Positions 43,583 through 55,600 of a stretch of 64,000 bases of DNA are shown in pieces. The translations under genes and the position numbers were made by a program. The first letter of the stretch is position 1, and each line of letters begins with the position of its first letter. The DNA is taken from positions 15,413,703 through 15,477,702 of the forward strand of contig CM063258.1 of the NCBI GenBank assembly GCA_032158295.1, written 5' to 3'. Under the pieces are notes generated by a model. It did not search any database and had not been told where the DNA came from. It saw only the letters and a list, made by a program, of their open reading frames with translations. Source of the stretch: Pycnopodia helianthoides. Taxonomy: Eukaryota > Echinodermata > Asteroidea > Forcipulatida > Asteriidae.

Positions 43583-45789
43583 ATGTTATCATTAAAGCTT
43601 ATAGGGCTCATTGTAAATAACTTCTCTAAACCACTTTTTTGTGTGCGCTGCAAAAAAAGAAAGCGACAAAAAAGACAAGAAGATGAGAGGGAAGATAGGA
43701 GGAAAAGAGCAGATCACCCATGGGGAAAAGACATCAGTGATGAAAGGTTTGTATGAACAGTAAGACAGTAAAGGCTTAGAGTATTAAAGTGTTGGCCTAG
43801 ATATAAGACTAACTCTCTATTTTTTCAGCAGGGTTACAGGCAATAGGTAAAGTATAAGGTATATACTGGTGAATTACTTAGTCTTGATTCTTACACGCTC
43901 TCCCTTTGAAGAGTGACTGGAGGCCACTGAGATTGGCTGATTGCAGCAAAGGTTAAGTATGTGGGTAACACGTTAACCATTGTTTCCCCAACATTCCCTC
44001 CACAGGCTATAAACTTGTTTTTGTTTTTCACAGTCTGTTAACTGTTATTGCTGAAGTTGATGTTTTGGTAAGCAATTGTGCACAGAGGCAGCTCTGAGAC
44101 ACCTTAGATCTGGGACACCTTAGATGACATTGGTTTGGTAAAGTATTAGGGTACCTCAGGTAATGTGAGGGTGAACTGACTTTGGCTAATATTATTGATG
44201 TTAATCTCTCTAGATTATTTTTTTCTTCCAAAACCCAGGTCAAGTTTTCTTCTTGAAAATAATGACTGGTGCTGAAATCCTCATTGAGCTGAGGTGTTGC
44301 CTACTAAGGAGTGGCCATGCAAAATATTTGGTAGTGTATAAAGGTTATAAAGGTTGCACGTTACTGGTGTAGAAAACTACCTACCCAGTTGGACAACAAC
44401 TCAATCAAGAAATTTGAGGGATTATGATCTGGTAATCAGTAATTTTAAAAGGAAAAATAAAACAAGATAACAAACAAATCTCTTGTTTTAAAGAAAGTTG
44501 TAACCAGCAATCAAAATACTAGTATCATTTGAGAATACAGCAAACATGAAAGAACACCCAGCCACCGAGGTAAACAACTTAAGAACCAGTTAACTTGCTT
44601 TTACAAAATTGTACAATCCAAACAAACTGAACCTGAAACATTAGTAGTCAGCTCTTCTTGTAATTATAAAAATATGTAAATGTATACAAGATAAATTTGT
44701 CTGTGCCTACTTAATTCTCCCTCAGTTCAGCAGTCTCTTGTGGAGTGGTAGCTACAACCAGGTTTGGATGAGCATCATTGGAGGATACAGCTGCAAAAAG
44801 TCAACAACAGACCTTATGGTAATTTTGAAAGAAAGGCACAAAATTATAAATCTATTCTTTGAAGTGAAAGTTCATTCCACCAATTTGGCAAAGGAGTTAG
44901 TGTTTCAGAATTAGCACCACTGAAGGTTTCAAACTGTTAAGTTGAACGAATACATTCTTTACCTTTAGTTTGCAACAAAAACACCATACAACCAACTGTC
45001 ATAGAGATGCAAGTTCATAGATATGCTTAAGCAGAACAAAATTGCTAAAGAATTTTCTGCTTAGCAGAAATGAGCATGATATCGGTAAAAAATTACACAT
45101 GACATGGTAGCTTTGCTAGATAGCTTATTTTGGTAAACATAATTTGTTTGTGGTTAATTACTTTTTGTGCTTAAGCAGCTCTATGAAATTGGGCCACAAT
45201 TTCATAGAGCTGCTTAAGCGAAAAATATTGCTTAACAATTTTATGCTAAGTGGAAATTCGCAGGATACCAGTCACATATTGTATTTGTGAAATTGCATTT
45301 TGGCTGGTGACCATATTATAGTATGCATAAATTTGTTAGTGCTTAGCTAATTTTTGTGCTTATAAGCATCTTTATGAAATTTGGCCATTGTTGAAAACTT
45401 AATTAGAATAAGAAGTAAACTTTTTCATGAGAAAAAAGGAACAAAAAACAAAACAAAAATTAAATGTTGTGTCAAGTTGTTTGTGCCACATATTCATTGA
45501 GTTGAAGGAGCTGAAACATGAAACCACATGAAAGCATCAGACTTAAACCACCCCTTCAGAACAACTGATACTTGTATTAAAAGACTTTTATCAAAATTAA
45601 TCTCTGAATTTTTTGTATTTTCTACTGCAGATTGGACATGCCATACATGTACATCCTGAGGCTATTCAACGCTTTTTGGACTGTGTGCCATCTGCTGAAG
45701 AAGGACTGTGTCAATCTAGCCAGATGACTCTCAGCTCCAAGTTAACTATAGAAGAGACGTTACTGAAGTACTTTGTCGAGTCTAGCTAG
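43583..45789 (+). CDS. Candidate three-exon gene, unidentified, ~118 residues
   Basis: Three open segments join in frame: 43583-43746 (ends GAAAG|GTTTGT, phase 2), 44034-44067 (34 bases between GTTTTTCACAG and TTTTG|GTAAGC) and 45631-45789 (acceptor TATTTTCTACTGCAG, stop TAG). The product would start with a short hydrophobic stretch, then a Lys/Arg/Glu-rich run (KKRKRQKRQEDERE), DHPWGKDISDE, LLTVIAEVDVL, then IGHAIHVHPEAIQRFLDCV. Phase fit across three exons is the evidence for it. Against it, the basic run is the complement of a strong pyrimidine tract, the last exon contains an internal ~34-base repeat, and the true first exon is unknown. Confidence 0.25.
44711..45002 (-). CDS. Candidate two-exon micro-protein, 39 residues, unidentified
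   Basis: On the minus strand an ATG at 45002, preceded by an in-frame stop, opens MTVGCMVFLLQTK and reaches the donor AAAG|GTAAAG at 44963/44962. The next exon, from 44790 after GACTTTTTGCAG, continues in phase (VSSNDAHPNLVVATTPQETA...) to a TAA at 44711. The intron would be 172 bases. It conflicts with the plus-strand model around it, so at most one is likely right. Confidence 0.2.
45009..45195. mobile_element. MITE, GGGCCCAATTTCATAGAGC family
   Basis: A degraded left end (TTCATAGATATGCTTAAGCAG) and good right end (GCTTAAGCAGCTCTATGAAA) form inverted repeats. The next copy of the family starts at once. Confidence 0.6.
45192..45387. mobile_element. MITE, GGGCCCAATTTCATAGAGC family, adjacent tandem copy
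   Basis: The left end CAATTTCATAGAGCTGCTTA abuts the previous copy, sharing GGCCA. The right end is CTTTATGAAATTTGGCCA. Two copies abut end to end. Confidence 0.6.
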
Positions 45790-46224
45790 ATGGCTCTCCG
45801 CTACAAGTTCAAATCTGTTCCGAGTATAGTGATGTTGATGCTATCCTGTATTGTAATTTTTTTCGCTTGATGGTTCCCAAAATGTTCAACTCAAACAAGC
45901 TGGACCAATGTGTCTTAGTTACTAAAAATGCATGCAAGCCACAAAAATGCATGCCAGCCACATGGCCAGCAGCCACTAAAAAGGGACCCCTGTACTGATG
46001 ACATAACAGTTTGTTGGCATTGCTTATTAGTGCTTTATTAACTGGGTAAACTACATTTCTGACAGATTATTTTGCAAATTCACGGTAAAAAAATGTGATG
46101 TCATGTCATTTGTACTGAGGTCTAATTGAATTAGTTTAATGTTTATACTCAGTGAGCCTTTTTGAGATATGTCGAACACAGGAGTACATTGTTTGATATG
46201 GATATTTACAGACAGACTTATCCA

Positions 46225-46230
46225 AATAAA
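46225..46230 (+). terminator. Candidate poly(A) signal AATAAA
   Basis: It lies about 440 bases after the stop of the plus-strand candidate and about 110 bases before the satellite begins. Confidence 0.3.
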
Positions 46231-49200
46231 AAAGTGCAAAACTTTTGTGTCTCACGATCATGGCTCATTGGCTTTTCCTAAATCCATCAAAATCCAACAC
46301 CACTGTACAATGTAGCTTGGTACTCACATGATACGCTGTTTTTCTCTTCGACAGCTCTGTGTACGAAAATCCCGTTAAACATGTTTTTGCGGAGCTTGCC
46401 TGTGAGTTCCGGTTTGAAGATGGCAGAAAATGGCCATAAAAGATTGATTTTCAGGTGCAGGACATCGCAGAGAGACTCGGGTACAATTTTCGTCTCTCTA
46501 GCATGCTTGGTTCATGAGTTATACCCAAACTTAACTCCGACTTTGTTTCCAGCCATTTTTCGGCAATAAATTCCTTGCTGGTTTTACTACGCAGCCCTTC
46601 TTTGCTTAGTTGCTACTGTATTAGCCCTACTCTTTGAGCCACTCGCGTCACCTACAAAATCGTCAAAGCCACATATTTAATATGAATCTAGAGCCCTTGA
46701 GATGGGCTTTCCAATGGTATAAAACTTGTAAAAATCCAGCATTGATTCTAGGGTGCTTTGACCGTGCATACTTTATGTTTCTCTTTCGAACAGCACTGTG
46801 TACAAAAATCCCATTAGACATGCGTTTGAAGAACATTCGGAGTATCGTCGATTCCCTGTGATTTACTAGATGAAGATGGCCGAAACTTGCCATGAAATGT
46901 GATATTCGGATGCAGGAGTATGCAAGGAAGATTCAGGTACAAATTTTATCTCTCTAGCACGCTTGGTTCATGAGTTATACCCAAACTTAACTCCGACTTT
47001 GTTTCCAGCCATTTTTCGGCAATAAATTCCTTGCTGGTTTTACTACGCAGCCCTCTTTGCTTAGTTGCTACTGTATAAGCCCTACTCTTTGGCCACTCGC
47101 GTCACCTACAAAATCGTCAAAGCCATATATTTAATATGAATCTAGAGCCCTTGAGATGGGCTTTCCAATGGTATAAAACTTGTAAAAATCCGGCATTGAT
47201 TTGAGGGTGATTTGACTGTGCATACTTTATGTTTCTCTTTCGAACAGCACTGTGTACAAAAATCCCATTAGACATGCGTTTGAAGAACATTCGGAGTATC
47301 GTCACTTCCCTGTGATTTCCTCAATGAAGATGGCCGAAACTTGCAATGCAAATGTGATATTCGGATGCAGGAGTATGCAAGGAAGATTCAGGTACAAATT
47401 TCATCTCTCTAGCACGCTTGGTTCATGAGTTATACCCAAACTTAACTCCGACTTTGTTTCCAGCCATTTTTCGGCAATAAATTCCTTGCTGGTTTTACTA
47501 CGCAGCCCTCTTTGCTTAGTTGCTACTGTATTAGCCCTACTCTTTGGCCACTCGCGTCACTTACAAAATCGTCAAAGCCACATATTTAATAAATTTTCGA
47601 GCCTTGAGATGGGCTTTCCAATTGTATAAAACTTGTAAAAATCGGGCATTGATTTGAGGTTGATTTGACCGTGCATACTTTATGTTTCTCTTTCGAACAG
47701 CACTGTGTACAAAAATCCCATTAGACATGGTTTGAAGAACATTCGGAGTATCGTCGATTCCCTGTGATTTCCTAGATGAAGATGGCCGAAACTTCATGAA
47801 ATGTGATATTCGGATGCAGGAGTATGCAAGGAAGATTCAGGTACAAATTTCATCTCTCTAGCACGCTTGGTATTGAGTTATACCCAAACTTAACTCCGAC
47901 TTTGTTTCCAGCCATTTTTCGGCAATAAATTCCTTGTGGTTTTACTACGCAGCCCTCTTTGCTTAGTTGCTACTGTATTAGCCCTACTCTTTGGCCACTC
48001 GCGTCACCTACAAAATCGTCAAAGCCACATATTTAATATGAATCTTGAGCCCTTGAGATGGGCTTTCCAATGGTATAAAACTTGTAAAAATCGGGCATTG
48101 ATTTGAGGGTGATTTGACCGTGCATACTTTATGTTTCTCTTTCGAACAGCACTGTGTACAAAAATCCATTAGACATGCGTTTGAAGAACATCGGATATCG
48201 TCGATTCCCTGTGATTTCCTAATGAAGATGGCCGAAACATGCCATGAAACGTGATATTCGGATGCAGGAGTATGCAAGGAAGATTCAGGTACAAATTTAT
48301 CTCTCTAGCAGCTTGGTTCATGAGTTATACCCAAACTTAACTCCGACTTTGTTTCCAGCCATTTTTCGGCAATAAATTCCTTACTGGTTTTACTACGCAG
48401 CCCTCTTTGCTTAGTTGCTACTGTATTAGCCCTACTCTTTGGCCACTCGCGTCACCTACAAAATCGTCAAAGCCACATATTTAATATAATCTAGAGCCCT
48501 TGAGATGGGCTTTCCAATTGTATAAAACTTGTAAAAATCGGGCATTGATTTGAGGTTGATTTGACCGTGCATACTTTATGTTTCTCTTTCGAACAGCACT
48601 GTGTACAAAAATCCCATTAGACATGCGTTTGAAGAACATTCGGAGTATCGTCGATTCTCCTGTGATGTTCTAGATGAAGATGGCCGAAACTTGCATGAAA
48701 TGTGATATTCGGATGCAGGAGTATGCAAGGAAGATTCAGGTACAAAGTTTATCTCTCTAGCACGCTTGGTTCATGAGTTATACCCAAACTTAACTCCGAC
48801 TTTGTTTCCAGCCATTTTTAGGCAATAAATTCCTTGCTGGTTTTACTACGCAGCCCTTCTTTGCTTAGTTGCTACTGTATTAGCCCTACTCTTTGGCCAC
48901 TCGCGTCACCTACAAAATCGTCAAAGCCACATATTTAATATGAATCTAGAGCCCTTGAGATGGGCTTTCCAATGTATAAAACTTGTAAAAATCGGGCATT
49001 GATTTGAGGGTGATTTGACTGTGCATACTTTATGTTTCTCTTTCGAACAGCACTGTTGTACAAAAATCCCATTAGACATGTGTTTGAAGACATTCGGAGT
49101 ATCGTCATTCCTGTGATTTCCTAGATGAAGATGGCCGAAACTTGCAATGCAAATGTGATATTCGGATGCAGGAGTATGCAAGAAGATTCAGGTACAAATT

Positions 49201-52200
49201 TCATCTCTCTAGCACGCTTTGGTTCATGAGTTATACCCAAACTTAACTCCGACTTTGTTTCCAGCCATTTTTCGGCATATATTCTTGCTGGTTTTACTAC
49301 GCAGCCCTTCTTTGCTTAGTTGCTACTGTATTAGCCCTACTCTTTGGCCACTCGCGTCACTTTCAAAATCGTCAAAGCCACATATTTAATATTATCTAGA
49401 GCCCTTGAGATGGGCTTTCCAATTGTATAAAACTTGTAAAAATCGGGCATTGATTTGAGGTTGATTTGACCGTGCATACTTTATGTTTCTCTTTCGAACA
49501 GCACTGTGTACAAAAATCCCATTAGACATGTGTTTGAAGAACATTCGGAGTATCGTCGATTCCTGTGATTGTCCTAGATGAAGGGTGGCCGAAACTTGCA
49601 TGAAATGTGATATTCGGATGCAGGAGTATGCAAGGAAGATTCAGGTACAAATTTCATCTCTCTAGCACGCTTGGTTCATGAGTTATACCCAAACTTAACT
49701 CCGACTTTGTTTCCAGCCATTTTTCGGCATAAATTCCTTGCTGGTTTTACTACGCAGCCCTTCTTTGCTTAGTTGCTACTGTATTAGCCCTACTCTTTGG
49801 CCACTCGCGTCACCTCAAAATCGTCAAAGCCACATATTTAATATGAATCTAGGCCCTTGAGATGGGCTTTCCAATGGTATAAAACTTGTAAAAATCGGGC
49901 ATTGATTTGAGGGTGATTTGACTGTGCATACTTTATGTTTCTCTTTCGAACAGCACTTTGTACAAAAATCCCATTAGACATGTGTTTGAAGAGAATTCGG
50001 AGTATCGTCACTTCCCTGTGATTTCCTAGATGAAGATGGCCGAAACTTGCAATGCAAATGTGATTTTCGGATGCAGGAGTATGCAAAGAAGATTCAGGTA
50101 CAAATTTCATCTCTCTAGCACGTTTGGTTCATGAGTTATACCCAAACTTAACTCCGACATTGTTTCCAGCCATTTTTCGGCAGTATATTTCTTGCTGGTT
50201 TTACTACGCAGCCCTTCTTTGCTTAGTTGCTACTGTATTAGCCCTACTCTTTGGCCACTCGCGTCACTACAAAATCGTCAAAGCCACATATTTAATATGA
50301 ATCTAGAGCCCTTGAGATGGGCTTTCCAATGGTATAAAACTTGTAAAAATCGGGCATTGATTTGAGGGTGATTTGACCGTGCATACTTTATGTTTCTCTT
50401 TCGAACAGCACTGTGTACAAAAATCCCATTAGACATGTGTTTGAAAACATTCGGAGTATCGTCATTCCCTGTGATTTCCTAGATGAAGATGGCCGAAACT
50501 TGCATGCAAATGTGATATTCGGATGCAGGAGTATGCAAGGAAGATTCAGGTACAAATTTCATCTCTCTAGCACGCTTGGTTCATGAGTTATACCCAAACT
50601 TAACTCCGACTTTGTTTCAGCCATTTTTCGGCAATAAATTCCTTAGCTGGTTTTTACTACGCAGCCCTTCTTTGCTTAGTTGCTACTGTATTAGCCCTAC
50701 TCTTTGGCCACTCGCGTCACCTTCAAAATCGTCAAAGCCACATATTTAATATGAAACTAGAGCCCTTGAGATGGGCTTTCCATTGTATAAAACTTGTAAA
50801 AATCGGGCATTGATTTGAGGTTGATTTGACCGTGCATACTTTATGTTTCTCTTTCGAACAGCACTGTGTACAAAAATCCCATTAGACATGTGTTTGAAGA
50901 ACATTCGGAGTATCGTCGATTCCCTGTGATTCCTAATGAAGATGGCCGAAACTTGCCATGAAATGTGATATTCGGATGCAGGAGTATGCAAGGAAGATTC
51001 AGGTACAAATTTCATCTCTCTAGCACGCTTGGTTCATGAGTTATACCCAAACTTAACTCCGACTTTGTTTCCAGCCATTTTTCGGCAATAAATTCCTTGC
51101 TGGTTTTACTACGCAGCCCTTCTTTGCTTAGTTGCTACTGTATTAGCCCTACTCTTTGGCCACTCGCGTCACCTACAAAATCGTCAAAGCCACATATTTA
51201 ATATGAATCTAGAGCCCTTGAGATGGGCTTTCCATGGTATAAAACTTGTAAAAATCGGGCATTGATTTGAGGGTGATTTGACTGTGCATACTTTATGTTT
51301 CTCTTTCGAACAGCACTGTGTACAAAAATCCCATTAGACATGCGTTTGAAGAACATTCGGAGTATCGTCACTTCCCTGTGATTTCCTAATGAAGATGGCC
51401 GAAACTTGCATGCAAATGTGATATTCGGATGCAGGAGTATGCAAGGAAGATTCAGGTACAAATTTCATCTCTCTAGCACGCTTGGTTCATGAGTTATACC
51501 CAAACTTAACTCCGACTTTGTTTCCAGCCATTTTTCGGCAATAAATTCCTTGCTGGTTTTACTACGCAGCCCTCTTTGCTTAGTTGCTACTGTATTAGCC
51601 CTACTCTTGGCCACTCGCGTCACTTCAAAATCGTCGAAAGCCACATATTTAATATTATCTGAGCCCTTGAGATGGGCTTTCCAATTGTATAAAACTTGTA
51701 AAAATCGGGCATTGATTTGAGGTTGATTTGACCGTGCATACTTTATGTTTCTCTTTCGAACAGCACTGTGTACAAAAATCCCATTAGAATGTGTTTGAAG
51801 AACATTCGGAGTATCGTCGATTCCCTGTGATTGCCTAGATGAAGATGGCCGAAACTTACCATGAAATGTGATATTCGGATGCAGGAGTACGCAAGGAAGA
51901 TTCAGGTACAAATTTCATCTCTCTAGCACGCTTGGTTAATGAGTTATACCCAAACTTAACTCCGACTTTGTTTCCAGCCATTTTTCGCAATAAATTCCTT
52001 AGTGGTTTTACTACGCAGCCCTTCTTTGCTTAGTTGCTACTGTATTAGCCCTACTCTTTGGCCACTCGCGTCACCTTCAAAATCGTCAAGCCACATATTT
52101 AATATATCTAGAGCCCTTGAGATGGGCTTTCCATTGGTATAAAACTTGTAAAAATCGGGCATTGATTTGAGGGTGATTTGACCGTGCATACTTTATGTTT

Positions 52201-52427
52201 CTCTTTCGAACAGCACTGTGTATCAACAATCCCATTAGACATGCGTTTGAAGAACATTCGGAGTATCGTCACTTCCCTGTGATTTCCTCAATGAAGATGG
52301 CCGAAACTTGCATGCAAATGTGATATTCGGATGCAGGAGTATGCAAGGAAGATTCAGGTACAAATTTCATCTCTCTAGCACGCTTGGTTCATGAGTTATA
52401 CCCAAACTTAACTCCGACTTTGTTTCC

Positions 52428-52648
52428 AGCTCCATGTTTGTTTTTTGTTAACATATATTAATTAAAATATAATCTAGAGCCCTTGAGATGGGCTTTCCAA
52501 TTGTATAAAACTTGTAAAAATCGGGCATTGATTTGAGGTTGATTTGACCGTGCATACTTTATGTTTTGTTCTCTTCTCGGAACATACGCGACTGGTTTGG
52601 TAACACAAATAATCCAATCTTAGCAATTTACTTCTGTTCTGTCATGGT
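52428..52648 (+). repeat. Disrupted satellite unit
   Basis: The unit breaks after TTTGTTTCCAG into TCCATGTTTGTTTTTTGTTAA, skips ~150 bases, resumes at TCTAGAGCCC, then breaks again near 52565 into unrelated sequence before rejoining at TTATACCCAAAC. This is the only clear foreign patch in the forward array. Confidence 0.7.
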
Positions 52649-55600
52649 TATACCCAAACTTAACTCCGACTTTGTTTCCAGCCATTTTTCGGCAATAAAT
52701 TCCTTCTGGTTTTTACTACGCAGCCCTCTTTGCTTAGTTGCTACTGTATTAGCCCTACTCTTTGGCCACTCGCGTCACCTACAAAATCGTCAAAGCCACA
52801 TATTTAATATGAATCTAGAGCCCTTGAGATGGGCTTTCCAATTGTATAAAACTTGTAAAAATCGGGCATTGATTTGAGGTTGATTTGACCGTGCATACTT
52901 TATGTTTCTCTTTCGAACAGCACTGTGTACAAAAATCCCATTAGACATGCGTTTGAAGAACATTCGGAGTATCGTCGATTCCCTGTGATTTCCTAGATGA
53001 AGATGGCCGAAACTTGCAATGCAAATGTGATATTCGGATGCAGGATATGCAAGGAAGATTCAGGTACAAATTTCATCTCTCTAGCACCTGGTTCATGAGT
53101 TATACCCCAAATTAACTCTGACTTTGTTTCCAGCCATTTTTCGGCAATAAATTCCTTAGTGGTTTTACTACGCAGCCCTTCTTTGCTTAGTTGCTACTGT
53201 ATTAGCCCTACCGTTTGGCCACTCGCGTCACTTACAATATCGTCAAAGCCACATATTTAATACATATTTCGAGGCCTTGAGATGGGCTTTCCAATGGTAT
53301 AAAACTTGTAAAAATCGGGCATTGATTTGAGGGTGATTTGACCGTGCATACTTTATGTTTCTCTTTCGAACAGCACTGTGTACAAAAATCCCATTAGACA
53401 TGCGTTTGAAGAATATTCGGAGTATCGTCACTTCCCTGTGATTTCCTCGATGAAGATGGCCGAAACTTGCAATGCAAATGTGATATTCGATGCAGGAGTA
53501 TGCAAGGAGATTCAGTACAAATTTCATCTCTCTAGCACGCTTGTTCATGAGTTATACCCAAACTTAACTCCGACTTTGTTTCCAGCCATTTTTCGGCAAT
53601 AAATTCCTTAGTGGTTTTACTACGCAGCCCTTCTTTGCTTAGTTGCTACTGTATTAGCCCTACTCTTTGGCCACTCGCGTCACCTTCAAAATCGTCAAAG
53701 CCACATATTTAATATGAATCTAGAGCCCTTGAGATGGGCTTTCCAGTGGTATAAAACTTGTAAAAATCGGGCATTGATTTGAGGGTTGATTTGACTGTGC
53801 ATACTTTATGTTTCTCTTTCGAACAGCACTGTGTACAAAAATCCCATTAGACATGCGTTTGAAGAAATTCGGAGTATCGTCGATTCCCTGTGATTTCCTA
53901 ATGAAGATGGCCGAAACTTGCCATGAAATGTGATATTCGGATGCAGGAGTATGCAAGGAAGATTCAGGTACAAATTTCATCTCTCTAGCATGCTTGGTTC
54001 ATGAGTTATACCCAAACTTAACTCCGACTTTGTTTCCAGCCATTTTTCGGCATAAATTCCTTGCTGGTTTTACTACGCAGCCCTTCTTTGCTTAGTTGCT
54101 ACTGTATTAGCCCTACTCTTTGGCCACTCGCGTCACCTACAAAATCGTCAAAGTCACATATTTAATATGAATCTAGAGCCCTTGAGATGGGCTTTCCAGT
54201 GGTATAAAATTTGTAAAAATCGGGCATTGATTTGAGGGTGATTTGACTGTGCATACTTTATGTTTCTCTTTCGAACAGCACTGTGTACAAAAATCCCATT
54301 AGACATGCGTTTGAAGAATATTCCGAGTATCGTCACTTCCCTGTGATTTCTTCGATGAAGATGGCCGAAACTTGCAATGCAAATGTGATATTCGGATGCA
54401 GGGAGTATGCAAGGAAGATTCAGGTACAAATTTCATCTCTCTAGCACGCTTGGTTAATGAGTTATACCCAAACTTAACTCCGACTTTGTTTCCAGCCATT
54501 TTTCGGCAATAAATTCCTTAGTGGTTTTACTACGCAGCCCTTCTTTGCTTAGTTGCTTCTGTATTAGCCCTACTCTTTGGCCACTCGCGTCACCCTTTCA
54601 AAATCGTCAAAGCCACATATTTAATATATATCTAGAGCCCTTGAGATGGGCTTTCCAATGGTATAAAACTTGTAAAAATCGGGCATTGATTTGAGGTGAT
54701 TTGACCGTGCATACTTTATGTTTCTCTTTCGAACAGCACTGTGTACAAAATCCCATTAGACATGCGTTTGAAGAATATTCGGAGTATCGTCACTTCCCTG
54801 TGATTTCCTAGATGAAGATGGCCGAAACTTGCAATGAAATGTGATATTCGGATGCAGGAGTATGCAAGGAAGATTCAGGTACAAATTTCATCTCTCTAGC
54901 ACGCTTGGTTCATGAGTTATACCCAAACTTAACTCCGACTTTGTTTCCAGCCATTTTTCGGCAATAAATTCCTTAGTGGTTTTACTACGCAGCCCTTCTT
55001 TGCTTAGTTGCTACTGTATTAGCCCTACTCTTTGGCCACTCGCGTCACCTTACAAAATCGTCAAAGCCACATATTTAATATAATTTTAGAGCCCTTGAGA
55101 TGGGCTTTCCAGTGGTATAAAATTTGTAAAAATCGGGCATTGATTTGAGGTGATTTGACCGTGCATACTTTATGTTTCTCTTTCGAACAGCACTGTGTAC
55201 AAAAATCCCATTAGACATGCGTTTGAAGAATATTCGGAGTATCGTCACTTCCCTGTGATTTCCCTTTGATGAAGATGGCCGAAACTTGCAATGCAAATGT
55301 GATATTCGGATGCAGGAGTATGCAAGGAAGATTCAGGTACAAATTTCATCTCTCTAGCATGCTTGGTTCATGAGTTATACCCAAACTTAACTCCGACTTT
55401 GTTTCCAGCCATTTTTCGGCATAAATTCCTTGCTGGTTTTACTACGCAGCCCTTCTTTGCTTAGTTGCTTCTGTATTAGCCCTACTCTTTGGCCACTCGC
55501 GTCACTACAAAATCGTCAAAGTCACATATTTAATATGAATCTAGAGCCCTTGAGATGGGCTTTCCAATGGTATAAAAACTTGTAAAAATCGGGCATTGAT

